Shown one piece after another: positions 9,000 to 19,912 of a stretch of DNA of 64,000 bases. Below the pieces are notes generated by a model. It was not told the DNA's origin and did not search any database. It worked only from the letters and a program-made list of their open reading frames with translations. The DNA comes from Actinomycetes bacterium (lineage in GTDB: Bacteria > Actinomycetota > Acidimicrobiia > Acidimicrobiales > RAAP-2), in the NCBI GenBank assembly GCA_021784205.1, contig JAJXTB010000002.1, positions 30,064-94,063 of the forward strand, in the 5' to 3' direction. How positions within the stretch are numbered: position 1 is the stretch's first letter; each line of letters opens with the position of its first letter. The position numbers were made by a program, and so were the translations under genes.

Positions 9000-10744
9000 T
9001 CGACGACGGCGACCACGTCGCCGGCGCTGACGGCGTCGCCCGGCTTGACCTTGATCGCGGTGACTACGCCCGACTTCTCCGCGCCGACGGCGTTCTCCAT
9101 CTTCATCGCCTCGAGGATGACCAGGGTCTCACCCGCACTCACCGACTGGCCGACCTCGACCGAGACCTTCACGATGGTTCCCTGCATGGGCACCGAGACG
9201 GTGCCCGAGCCACTGCCGACCACGCCCGCGTGGTGCTGGCGACGCGGCTTGGCGGCCGTGCTCGTCGGCCGGGCTAGCCCATCGTCGCCACCGGCGAGCC
9301 AGAGCGCGACTGACACCCGGCGCCCGTCGACCTCCGCGACGACGTCGCGACGCACGAGCTCGTCCGACTCGCCGCCACCGATCCCGGGACTCGTGATTCC
9401 CGAGAAGTCGAGTGTCTCTTCCACCCACTTGGTGGAGTGCGTCCCGTTCACGAAGTCGTCGCTCGACAGGATCACCGTGTCAGCCGGCAACGTCGTCGCC
9501 ACGCCCTCGATGACGGTCTCTTCGATCGCACGCAGCATCCGGCGACGGGCGCGGTCTCGGTCGGGCGCCCACACGATGAGCTTGCCGATCAGGTTGTCGT
9601 AGTACTGCGAGATGGCGTCGCCGGACTCGTAGCCGGCGTCGAGGCGAACCCCGGGTCCTGCGGGCGGCCGCAGCGAGGTGATGGTGCCCGGTGAGGGCGC
9701 GAAGCGTCCACCGGCGGGGTCCTCGGCGTTGATCCGAATCTCAATGGCGTGTCCGTCACGGCGCACGTCATCCTGTCCGAAGGGAAGCGCCTCGCCGGCG
9801 GCGACGCGCAACTGCCACTCCACGAGGTCCAGGCCCGTCACCAGCTCGGTGACGGGGTGTTCGACCTGGAGTCGGGTGTTCATCTCGAGGAAGTAGAACT
9901 CGCCGTCCTGGTAGAGGAACTCGACCGTGCCGGCGTTGACGTAACCGCAGGCGCGCGAGACCTTGACGGCCGCTTCACCCATCGCTACGCGGACGTCGTC
10001 AGGGAAGTTGGCGGCCGGCGACTCCTCGACGAGCTTCTGGTGGCGGCGCTGAGCCGAGCAGTCGCGTTCGCCGAGCCAGAGGGTATTGCCGTGGGTGTCG
10101 GCGAGGACCTGCATCTCGATGTGTCGGGGCCAGGTCAGGTACCGCTCCACGTAGCACTCGGAGCGACCGAAGTAACTGAGCGCCTCGCGCTGGGCGCTCT
10201 CGAAGGCGGCCGTGGCCTCATCGGGGCCCGACACGACCTTCATGCCGCGTCCGCCGCCGCCGTAGGCCGCCTTGATGGCGACCGGCCAGCCGAACTCGCG
10301 GCCGAAGTCGACGACCTCGTCAGGGTGCTGGAGTGTCTCGTTGCGCCCGGGCACGCCCGCGACGCCAGCGCGCTCGGCGGCGAGTCGCGACGAGATCTTG
10401 TCGCCCATCACCTCGATGGCCTCGGGCGGTGGCCCGATGAAGGTGACCCCGCGCGAGGTGATCGCCCGGGCGAAGTCGGTGTTCTCCGAGAAGAAGCCGT
10501 AGCCGGGGTGCACCGCGTCGGCGCCCGAGCGCTCGATGATCGCCAGGATCGCCTCGGTGTTGAGGTAGCTCTCGGCGGCGGTCGACCCACCCAAGGCGTA
10601 GGCCTCGTCAGCGAGACGAACGTGCAAGGCGTGGCGGTCGAGCTCGGAGTAGACGGCCACGGTCGCGATGCCGAGCTCACGGCACGTGCGCATGACCCGC
10701 ACGGCGATTTCGCCACGGTTGGCGATTAGGACCTTCTGTAGCAC
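8996..10744 (-). CDS. Acetyl-/propionyl-CoA carboxylase alpha subunit (biotin carboxylase + BCCP)
   Basis: Carboxylates its own biotin using ATP and bicarbonate; a separate beta subunit, not in the window, passes the carboxyl group to an acyl-CoA. The 582 residues contain the biotin carboxylase N-domain ([21 protein letters not shown]), the ATP-grasp region with [10 protein letters not shown] and [14 protein letters not shown], and a C-terminal biotinyl domain with Lys548 in EAMKMENAV. The GTG at 10744 is preferred because GGAGG lies just upstream and homology starts at once; farther upstream residues are not family-like. A propionyl-CoA role is inferred from the neighbouring mutase. birA is the next gene, divergent. 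Confidence 0.92.
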   Translation of the reverse strand: MLQKVLIANRGEIAVRVMRTCRELGIATVAVYSELDRHALHVRLADEAYALGGSTAAESYLNTEAILAIIERSGADAVHPGYGFFSENTDFARAITSRGVTFIGPPPEAIEVMGDKISSRLAAERAGVAGVPGRNETLQHPDEVVDFGREFGWPVAIKAAYGGGGRGMKVVSGPDEATAAFESAQREALSYFGRSECYVERYLTWPRHIEMQVLADTHGNTLWLGERDCSAQRRHQKLVEESPAANFPDDVRVAMGEAAVKVSRACGYVNAGTVEFLYQDGEFYFLEMNTRLQVEHPVTELVTGLDLVEWQLRVAAGEALPFGQDDVRRDGHAIEIRINAEDPAGGRFAPSPGTITSLRPPAGPGVRLDAGYESGDAISQYYDNLIGKLIVWAPDRDRARRRMLRAIEETVIEGVATTLPADTVILSSDDFVNGTHSTKWVEETLDFSGITSPGIGGGESDELVRRDVVAEVDGRRVSVALWLAGGDDGLARPTSTAAKPRRQHHAGVVGSGSGTVSVPMQGTIVKVSVEVGQSVSAGETLVILEAMKMENAVGAEKSGVVTAIKVKPGDAVSAGDVVAVVE

Positions 10745-11197
10745 GCGTTCCTCCGTCTCAGCACTGTCCTTTTCTACCACTCGGCTTCTGCGCACCCAAT
10801 CTCGAGCGGGCGACATTCTGCAAGTTCGTGCAGTCTGATGAGTAATCATCGCACGGGCACGACCGCGTGCCGTGGCTCGAGCACGCGGTCGTCGCTCCGG
10901 CGAGCGCAGCGGTCGGCGCCGAGCCGCGAAGTTGCGCAACGTGATCCCGGTCCGACGTCACGCAAATCCGATGACCGAGCTCTGAGCATCAGCGCGGGCT
11001 CGGCGCGAGCCGACGGCGTGTGCTGGCTCGGGTCTGTGCCCGCACGCCGCGCCGGGGTCGCGAGACAGGCGTCAGCCGCACCCAGGGTGGCGTCACTATG
11101 TTGGACGGTGCGTTGCGCGGACGCGTGCATCGCGCGCTCGAGATGAAAGGGGAACGGGGTTTCGGATTCGCTGGTCGGATCACGCCCCTGGTAGCCA
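10745..11197. other. Long intergenic region between the carboxylase operon and birA
   Basis: About 450 bp without a convincing gene. Short reading frames here show no domain-like sequence. The region holds several inverted repeats: CTGCA/TGCAG (10818-10833), GATGA/TCATC (10837-10850) and a perfect 10-bp pair at 10861-10890. It must contain the divergent promoters. No obvious Shine-Dalgarno or leaderless -10 precedes the birA ATG. Confidence 0.5.
10861..10890. repeat. Perfect 10-bp inverted repeat
   Basis: GACCGCGTGC at 10861-10870 and GCACGCGGTC at 10881-10890, with a 10-nt spacer. No T-run follows, so it is more likely an operator or RNA hairpin than an intrinsic terminator. The centre-to-centre spacing of 20 bp suits a dimeric regulator. 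Confidence 0.5.
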
Positions 11198-11944
11198 ATG
11201 GATTCGATCGTCTGGCGAGTCGACGAGGTCACGTCAATCGATTCGACCAATTCCTGGTTAGTGGAGCAAGCCCGTAGCGGCGCACCCGAGGGACGCGCCA
11301 TCCTCGCGGGTTTCCAGCGGGCCGGACGGGGTCGCCTCGACCGCACGTGGGAGGCACCGGCGGACAGCGCCCTCCTGCTCTCACTGCTGCTTCGCCCCGC
11401 GGCGCTTCGCGGCGCGTCGTGGGCCGCCTCAGCGGTGGCCCTCGCCGCACGTGCGGCGCTCGTTCGCCTTAGTGGGGTGCGCCCGCAACTCAAGTGGCCC
11501 AACGACCTCGTGGTGGACGACGAGAAGCTCGGCGGCCTACTAGCCGAGCTCGCCACCGACGACCCGCCGGCGGTCGTCGTCGGACTGGGAGTGAACTTGA
11601 CGGCGTACCCACCGGACCTCGCCGCGACGAGTGTGCGACGCCGCTCGGGCGTGACACTGTGGCCGCGCGCACTCGCGGACATCGTGTTCGAGGAGGTCGA
11701 GTTTCGTCGTCGGCTCCTTGACGACGAGCGGGGACTGGCGGCGCTTCGCGACGAGTATCGCGGCGCGTCGGCGACACTGGGTCGATCTGTTCGCGTCACG
11801 CTGCTCGAGCGCACCGTGGTCGGTGACGCCGTCGACGTCGACGACGATGGCGCGCTGGTCGTCGACGTCGACGGCGATCGTCGGGCGTTCCGCGCCGCCG
11901 ACGTGGTGCACCTGCGTCCCCAATCAGCGGTAGGTGGCGCATGA
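11198..11944 (+). CDS. birA: Biotin-[acetyl-CoA-carboxylase] ligase
   Basis: Attaches biotin, through biotinyl-AMP, to the carrier lysine of carboxylases such as the one encoded just upstream on the other strand. It has 248 residues, with DSTNSWLVEQA, the biotinyl-AMP loop GRGRLDRTW, LKWPNDLVVDDEKLGGLL and GLGVNLTAYP, then a C-terminal SH3-like domain. There is no N-terminal helix-turn-helix, so this is the monofunctional form and not the bio repressor. It overlaps rfbD as ATGA. Confidence 0.92.
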   Translation: MDSIVWRVDEVTSIDSTNSWLVEQARSGAPEGRAILAGFQRAGRGRLDRTWEAPADSALLLSLLLRPAALRGASWAASAVALAARAALVRLSGVRPQLKWPNDLVVDDEKLGGLLAELATDDPPAVVVGLGVNLTAYPPDLAATSVRRRSGVTLWPRALADIVFEEVEFRRRLLDDERGLAALRDEYRGASATLGRSVRVTLLERTVVGDAVDVDDDGALVVDVDGDRRAFRAADVVHLRPQSAVGGA

Positions 11945-12852
11945 GTACGGTGCGGGTGCTCGTCACCGGTGCGGCGGGCCAAGTCGGGGTCGACCTGGTC
12001 TCGACCTTGCGTGGCGAGGTTCCCCCGGGCGCCGACGCACGTTGGCAGCCGGATGGCCTCGCGGTAGGGAGCGATGAGTTCGACGTGCTCGGCGTGACGC
12101 GTCACGAGCTCGACCTCGCCGATCGCGACGCGATCACGCGCGTGCTCGGACTCACCAAGCCCGACGTCGTCGTCAACCTCGCCGCGTATACGGCGGTTGA
12201 CCAGGCAGAACGTGATGTTGAGGCGTGCTACGCCGTCAACGCGACCGCGACGGGTTTGCTCTCGGAGGCGTGCGCCGCGCTCGGGGCGCACTTCGTGACG
12301 ATCTCCACCGACTACGTCTTTGACGGGGAGAAGGGGTCGGGCTACCGGGAAGACGATGTCCCGAACCCCCAGGGCGTCTACGGGGCGTCTAAGTGGGCCG
12401 GCGAGCAGCGCTGCCGTGTACAAGACACCATCGTTCGAACGTCGTGGGTCATGGGCGTGCGTGGCAAGAGCGTCGTGCACGTCATCGCCAACCGCGCGGA
12501 AAGCGGGTCGACGGTGCGTTTCGTGGACGACCAGACTGGCACGGTGACCTGCGCGGCTGACCTCGCGCGGGCACTCGTGACGGTGGTGCGTGAGCGTCCC
12601 GGCGGCGTGTGGCACGTCGCCAACGAGGGAACGACGACCTGGTTCGACCTGGCCCGCTTCGTCGGACGCGAGCTCGGGCGCGGTGATGAGTTCGCGACGC
12701 CGATCACGACCGCCGAACTGTCGCCGGCGCCGCTCGCGACGCGCCCCCGGCGTAGTGACCTGGTCACGGCCAAGTGGCGTTCGCGCTGGGCGGCGTTGCC
12801 GGACTGGCACGAAGGCGTTGCACGGCTCTTGCGCGACCGGGCGGCATCGTGA
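11941..12852 (+). CDS. rfbD: dTDP-4-dehydrorhamnose reductase
   Basis: Last step of dTDP-L-rhamnose synthesis, reducing dTDP-4-keto-L-rhamnose with NAD(P)H. The 303-residue SDR protein has the nucleotide loop VTGAAGQVG, NLAAYTAVDQAE, the catalytic STDYVFDG segment and the active-site YGASKWAGEQ (YxxxK). It lies between birA and a glycosyltransferase with stop-start overlaps on both sides (ATGA, GTGA). Together with the glycosyltransferase this points to rhamnosylated cell-surface glycan. Confidence 0.92.
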   Translation: MSTVRVLVTGAAGQVGVDLVSTLRGEVPPGADARWQPDGLAVGSDEFDVLGVTRHELDLADRDAITRVLGLTKPDVVVNLAAYTAVDQAERDVEACYAVNATATGLLSEACAALGAHFVTISTDYVFDGEKGSGYREDDVPNPQGVYGASKWAGEQRCRVQDTIVRTSWVMGVRGKSVVHVIANRAESGSTVRFVDDQTGTVTCAADLARALVTVVRERPGGVWHVANEGTTTWFDLARFVGRELGRGDEFATPITTAELSPAPLATRPRRSDLVTAKWRSRWAALPDWHEGVARLLRDRAAS

Positions 12853-13694
12853 CCCTGCCTGTCACCGCGGTCGTCGTCGACTTCCACGCCGATGAGGCAC
12901 TCGTCGGCTGTGTTCGGTCCCTACAGGCCAACGACGTCGATCGGATCGTCGTGGTCGAGAACGGCCGTCCGGGCTCGACCAGCGCGTACGTCGACCTCGA
13001 CGCGGTGACCCTGGTCGAACCCGGGCTCAATCTGGGCTACGGCCGAGGCGTCAACCGAGGCGTCGCCGCCGAGGCGACGAACCCTTACTTGTTGGTCGCC
13101 AACCCCGACCTCATCGTGCACGAGGGCGCCGTCGCGTCGATGGTCGCCTACCTCGACGAGCACGCCGAAGTCGGCGTGGTCGGGCCGACCATCGAGCGGC
13201 CCGACGGGTCGCGCTACCCGTCGCTGCGAGTCTTTCCCAACGTGTGGCTCGCTGGTGCGCACGCGGTCCTCGCGCCCTGGTGGCCGGGCAACCCCGCGAC
13301 GGCGCGGTACCGCGCGCCGAGGCCCGACGGGACGGTGGACTGGGTGTCGGGAGCCTGCTTCCTGATCCGGCGCTCGGTGCTCGAGGCCGTCGGGGGCTTT
13401 GACGAGCGGTACTTCATGTTCGCCGAGGACATGGCGCTGTGCTGGCGGGTGTGGGGCGCCGGGTGGACGGTCGCCGCGGTGCCCGACGCGGTCGTGACCC
13501 ACGTCGAGGGGCTGTCACGCCAGCGCGCCTCGCGGGCCATGATCGTCGCGCACCACCAGAGCGCCCTGCGATTCGAATGGCAGACCGCCCGGGGCTGGCG
13601 CCGACTGCTGGCCCCGGTGGCGAGCCTGGTGCTCGGGGCGCGGCTCGCGGCGATGCTGGCGCTCGACTCGTGGACGCGACGGGCGCGGCCGTAG
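12849..13694 (+). CDS. Family 2 glycosyltransferase, probable rhamnosyltransferase
   Basis: Cytoplasmic or membrane-peripheral GT-A transferase. The 281 residues show TAVVVDFHADE at the start, a nucleotide-sugar metal motif in VANPDLIV (DxD-like position), WVSGACFLIRRSVLEAVGGFDERYF and FAEDMALCWRVW, the acceptor/catalytic segment typical of WbbL-like rhamnosyltransferases. The GTG at 12849 overlaps the rfbD stop as GTGA; an upstream in-frame start at 12774 would lie inside rfbD. The rhamnose donor is inferred from the coupled rfbD, and acceptor specificity is unknown. Confidence 0.82.
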   Translation: MTLPVTAVVVDFHADEALVGCVRSLQANDVDRIVVVENGRPGSTSAYVDLDAVTLVEPGLNLGYGRGVNRGVAAEATNPYLLVANPDLIVHEGAVASMVAYLDEHAEVGVVGPTIERPDGSRYPSLRVFPNVWLAGAHAVLAPWWPGNPATARYRAPRPDGTVDWVSGACFLIRRSVLEAVGGFDERYFMFAEDMALCWRVWGAGWTVAAVPDAVVTHVEGLSRQRASRAMIVAHHQSALRFEWQTARGWRRLLAPVASLVLGARLAAMLALDSWTRRARP

Positions 13695-13701
13695 ACTGGT
13701 C

Positions 13702-13956
13702 CGGGGCTACGGATGGTTCTGTGGTTGAAAGTCGAGGCCAGCCGCGGGCGAAACGACCCACGTAAGGCGTCTTGTTGACGCCGAGCATGGCGCGGTTTAG
13801 AAGTCAGTCCTGCCCCTTCGCGGTCACCGTGGCCGCGCGGGGAGCCGGTGAAGTGCACGAGAACGACGTCGGAGAGCTTTGGCTGCCGGCGGCGCGTGTG
13901 GACACCGCCGCAGGCAGGTGTGGGGTCAAAGACCAGGTCAGACACCCGTAGCCCCG
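13702..13956 (+). ncRNA. Candidate structured RNA upstream of secA
   Basis: This intergenic stretch has no plausible gene but much paired structure. An 11-bp perfect helix joins 13702-13712 (CGGGGCTACGG) with 13946-13956 (CCGTAGCCCCG) and encloses about 233 nt. Inside are hairpins GGCGTC/GACGCC (13766-13782), CCCC plus CGCGGTCA with TGGCCGCG plus GGGG (13813-13842), CTGCCGGCGG with CCGCC..GGCAG (13883-13917), GTCG/CGAC (13731-13757), and GGTC-AAA-GACC (13924-13934) framed by GTGT/ACAC. In many actinobacteria and firmicutes, hpf (raiA) lies just before secA, and raiA-motif RNAs are associated with that gene; here no hpf is present. Family assignment is a guess. It does not match the RNase P, tmRNA or SRP cores I know. 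Confidence 0.55.
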
Positions 13957-13977
13957 TAAGGATCGTCCGTCTACCGG

Positions 13978-13983
13978 TAGGGT
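13978..13983 (+). promoter_or_regulatory. Candidate -10 of secA
   Basis: TAGGGT ends 10 nt before the ATG at 13994 and overlaps the palindrome CTACCGGTAG (13971-13980). The same bases (AGGGTG) could alternatively act as a weak Shine-Dalgarno. Confidence 0.35.
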
Positions 13984-13993
13984 GAAACACGAC

Positions 13994-16658
<2,665 letters not shown>

Positions 16659-16672
<14 letters not shown>

Positions 16673-17804
16673 GGCGGAGAACGCGCTGCGCGAGGCGCAG
16701 GCGTCACTCAGCGTGCTCGAGGAGCGGTGGAACTCGGCGCGCGACTACCTGAAGATCGACGAGCATCGGGCTCGCCACGCGCTGTTGAACGAGGAGGCGT
16801 CCTCGCCCGACCTGTGGAACGATCAGGACCACGCCCGCGCCGTCACGACCGAGCTCGGTCGATTGACGAGCGAACTAGAGGCCTTCGACCAGCTGCGACG
16901 CAGCCTCGATGACTGCGCGGTGTTGAGCGACTTCTCGACCGAGTCACTGGGTTCGGGCGAGGCGGACTGGACCCTGCTCGACGAGCTGCGCGCGAACGTC
17001 GCCGCGGTGGACGACGCCCTCACGGCGCTCGAGACCCAGAGCCTGCTGAGCGGCCCCTACGACCACAACGACGCCATCGCCGAGCTCCACGCGGGGGCCG
17101 GCGGGACCGACGCCCAGGACTGGACCGAGATGCTGCTGCGCATGTACGCGCGCTGGGCCGAGCGCCACGGCTTCGGGGTGGAGGTCGACGAGATCACCGA
17201 GGGCCAGGAGGCGGGTCTCCTGTCGGCCACCTTTATCGTGAAGGGGCCCTTCGCCTACGGGTGGCTCTCAGCGGACCGTGGCGTGCACCGACTCGTTCGC
17301 ATCAGCCCCTTTGACTCACAGGCCCGGCGCCAGACGAGTTTCGCCAGCCTCGAGGTGACGCCCCTGCTCGATGACGACGCGCACGAGGTGGACATCGACG
17401 AGAAGGACCTGCGCATCGACACCTATCGTTCCTCGGGCGCCGGCGGACAGCACGTCAACAAGACCGATTCGGCCATTCGGATCACGCACCTGCCCACGGG
17501 GATCGTGGTGAGCTGCCAGAACGAGCGCAGCCAGCACCAGAACCGGGCCCGGGCGCTACAGATCCTGACGGCGAAGCTCGCCGAACGGGCCCGCGAGCAG
17601 CGCCGCGCGGAAATGGACGCCCTGTCGGGGGACCGGTCAGACAACGCCTGGGGCTCGCAGATCCGCAGCTACGTTCAGGCGCCCTACCAGTTGGTCAAGG
17701 ACCACCGCACCGATGTCGAGACCGGCAACGTCGACGCCGTACTCGACGGCGATATCGACGCCTTCATGGAGGCCGAGCTGCGACGCCAGCGCACCAGGAG
17801 CTGA
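16659..17804 (+). CDS. prfB: Peptide chain release factor 2
   Basis: Terminates translation at UGA and UAA. The 381-residue protein has the RF2 discriminator tripeptide SPF (in [12 protein letters not shown]) and the catalytic GGQ in [15 protein letters not shown]. It is one uninterrupted frame, so it lacks the autoregulatory programmed frameshift found in many other bacteria. The ATG lies inside the last codons of secA (14-bp overlap). The order secA-prfB-ftsE-ftsX is conserved in actinobacteria. Confidence 0.96.
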
Positions 17805-17856
17805 ACGCGTTGACCGGGCTGGCGGTGACGATGACGTCGCGACGACGGGGCGAAAC

Positions 17857-17862
17857 TAGAAT
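17857..17862 (+). promoter_or_regulatory. Candidate -10 of ftsEX
   Basis: TAGAAT in the 116-bp prfB-ftsE gap, 58 nt before the ftsE GTG. No matching -35 at normal spacing was found. Confidence 0.3.
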
Positions 17863-17920
17863 GCTCGAAGAGATTCTGGGTGTCCGACCACCGATCAAGT
17901 GAACCCGAAGGGGCAGTGCC

Positions 17921-18622
17921 GTGATTCGTTTTGAGAACGTGTCGAAGACCTACAAGAATGGGACGCCCGCGCTCAAGGACATCTCGCTGGACATCGAGAA
18001 GGGCGAATTCGTCTTCCTCGTCGGCGCGTCGGGTTCGGGCAAGACGACCTTCCTGCGCCTCTTGCTGCGTGAGGAACTGCCCGATCGCGGACGGATCCTC
18101 GAAGCGGGTCGCGACATCAGCGAACTCTCCAAGTGGCGCGTGCCGTACCTTCGGCGCAACATCGGCTGCGTCTTCCAGGACTTCCGGCTCTTGCCGAACA
18201 AGTCGGTCTTCGAGAACGTCGCCTTCGCCCTCGAGGTGATCGGTCGGCCCCGTTCGACCATCGAATCCCAGGTGCCCCAGATCCTCGAGCTCGTCGGCCT
18301 GGCCGACAAGGCGAAGAACCTGCCGGGCGAACTCTCGGGTGGCGAGCAGCAGCGCGTGGCGGTGGCCCGGGCGTTCGTCAACCGACCACTCATCCTGCTC
18401 GCAGACGAGCCGACGGGCAACCTCGACCCCACCAACTCGGAGTCCATCATGGCGCTGCTCGAACGGATCAATCGGACCGGGACCACGGTGGTGATGGCGA
18501 CCCACGACAAGGCGCTCGTGGACCGGATGCGCCGGCGCGTGATCGAGCTTGACCACGGCGAGATGGTTCGTGACCAGGTGCGTGGCGTCTATGGCATCGA
18601 CGAGCCGATGGAGATCCGCTGA
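17921..18622 (+). CDS. ftsE: Cell division ATP-binding protein FtsE
   Basis: ATPase of the FtsEX complex, which controls peptidoglycan hydrolases at the division site. The 233 residues show Walker A GASGSGKT (35-42), the [18 protein letters not shown] segment (Q-loop), the signature [15 protein letters not shown], Walker [14 protein letters not shown] and the H-loop MATHDK. GTG start with a GAAGGGG Shine-Dalgarno. The stop and the ftsX start overlap as TGATG, so translation is coupled. Confidence 0.96.
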   Translation: MIRFENVSKTYKNGTPALKDISLDIEKGEFVFLVGASGSGKTTFLRLLLREELPDRGRILEAGRDISELSKWRVPYLRRNIGCVFQDFRLLPNKSVFENVAFALEVIGRPRSTIESQVPQILELVGLADKAKNLPGELSGGEQQRVAVARAFVNRPLILLADEPTGNLDPTNSESIMALLERINRTGTTVVMATHDKALVDRMRRRVIELDHGEMVRDQVRGVYGIDEPMEIR

Positions 18623-19476
18623 TGCGCGTCTATCTTCGATACGCGGTCAAAGAGACCCTGGCCAACCTCTGGCGCAACCGGATGATGACGATCGCGGCCG
18701 TGTTGACCGTCGCGGTCTCGTTGTCCCTGGTGGGCGCGGCGCTGCTGCTCAAGCAGAGCGCGGCGCAGGCGTCAGCACAGTGGGAGCAGGGAACCCGGGT
18801 GACGGTCTGGATGCAGCCCAACGCGAGCGCGAGTCAGCTCGCCAACGTCAGGAGCCAACTCGCGACGATGCCCATCGTGAAGGACTGCACGTTCAACACC
18901 CAGGCCCAGGACTACCAAGAGGCCAAGCGCATCCTGCCCCAGTCCGAGTGGTCGGTGCTGTCGGTCTCGAACGTGCCGTCGTCGTTCCGTTGCGTGCCCA
19001 CGGTGCCCTCGGACGCCTTCGTCGTGATGTCGACGTTCAAGAACGAGCCCGGCGTCTACAACGTCACCGCGCCCGAGCAGCAGATCCGACAGATGAACAG
19101 CGCGATTCGAATCCTGCAGATCGTGTTCCTGGCGCTGGCCGGCGTGCTGCTGCTCTCGGCCACGGTACTCATCTTGAACACGATCCGCATGGCGATCTTC
19201 GCCCGGCGTCGCGAGGTCTCGGTGATGAAGTTGGTGGGGGCGACCAACTGGTTCATCCGCATCCCCTACATCACCGAGGGATTCATCCAGGGCCTGCTGG
19301 GGTCGCTCGTGGCCGTGCTCGCGGTGACCGCGCTGCATACCTGGTACCCACTGCACAACGAGTTCCAGCTGGACACAACGGCCCTCGTGGGCACCAACCT
19401 CGTGGTGCTCATCGTGGGCGTCGTGATCGGCTCGGTCGGCTCGGGTCTGGCGATCCGCCGCTTCCTAGACGTCTAG
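18622..19476 (+). CDS. ftsX: Cell division protein FtsX
   Basis: Membrane partner of FtsE that passes ATPase conformational change to periplasmic or extracellular hydrolase regulators. The 284 residues contain an N-terminal membrane segment (AAVLTVAVSLSLVGAALLL), an extracytoplasmic domain (about 60-165) and three C-terminal membrane segments, with ARRREVSVMKLVGATNWFIR between them, the family hallmark. smpB, which often follows, is not here; the next gene (msrB) is on the other strand. Confidence 0.94.
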   Translation: MRVYLRYAVKETLANLWRNRMMTIAAVLTVAVSLSLVGAALLLKQSAAQASAQWEQGTRVTVWMQPNASASQLANVRSQLATMPIVKDCTFNTQAQDYQEAKRILPQSEWSVLSVSNVPSSFRCVPTVPSDAFVVMSTFKNEPGVYNVTAPEQQIRQMNSAIRILQIVFLALAGVLLLSATVLILNTIRMAIFARRREVSVMKLVGATNWFIRIPYITEGFIQGLLGSLVAVLAVTALHTWYPLHNEFQLDTTALVGTNLVVLIVGVVIGSVGSGLAIRRFLDV

Positions 19477-19480
19477 GGAC

Positions 19481-19879
19481 CTATTCGCGGTCCGGGTCGA
19501 AGTCGATCGCGAGCGAGTTGACGCAGTAGCGAAGGCCAGTCGGCGTCGGGCCGTCGTCAAAGACGTGACCGAGGTGCCCGCCGCAGGCGGCACAGAGGAT
19601 CTCGGTGCGGACGCGACCGAGTGAGTGATCCGGTCGCTCCACGATGGTGCCCGGCTCACACGCGTCAAAGCTCGGCCAGCCGCAGTGCGAGTCGAACTTC
19701 TGGTCCGAGGTGAAGAGTCGCTGCCCGCAGCCGCCGCACGTGAAGACGCCAGCGTCGTCCACGTCGAGCAGCGACCCCGAAAAGGGCGGCTCGGTCGCGG
19801 CTTCACGCAGGACGGCGTAGCGGTCGGGGTCGAGCACGGCTCGCCATTCGGACTCGGATCGGTTCACGAGATACGACAT
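19481..19879 (-). CDS. msrB: Peptide methionine-(R)-S-oxide reductase MsrB
   Basis: Repairs the R epimer of methionine sulfoxide in oxidised proteins. The 132 residues have two zinc CxxC pairs (CGGC, CAAC), HCGWPSF and the catalytic cysteine in RYCVNSLAIDF near the C-terminus. The ATG at 19879 is preceded on the minus strand by TACCCT 7 nt away. It ends 4 nt from the ftsX stop (convergent). Confidence 0.95.
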   Translation of the reverse strand: MSYLVNRSESEWRAVLDPDRYAVLREAATEPPFSGSLLDVDDAGVFTCGGCGQRLFTSDQKFDSHCGWPSFDACEPGTIVERPDHSLGRVRTEILCAACGGHLGHVFDDGPTPTGLRYCVNSLAIDFDPDRE

Positions 19880-19886
19880 GGGTCTC

Positions 19887-19892
19887 AGGGTA
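19887..19892 (-). promoter_or_regulatory. Candidate leaderless -10 of msrB
   Basis: Minus-strand TACCCT, ending 7 nt before the ATG. Confidence 0.45.
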
Positions 19893-19912
19893 TCCGGAGA
19901 CGGCGTCGGCGG

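Noticed and set aside
10838..11277. Short frames in the carboxylase-birA gap (about 70-100 codons)
   Set aside because: Arg/Ser/Ala-biased composition, no starts with promoter or ribosome site, and no family-like motifs.
13695..13993. RNase P RNA, tmRNA or SRP RNA in the gap before secA
   Set aside because: I found none of their conserved core strings (for example GAGGAAAGTCC of RNase P, or a tmRNA acceptor and tag frame), so only a generic structured RNA is called.
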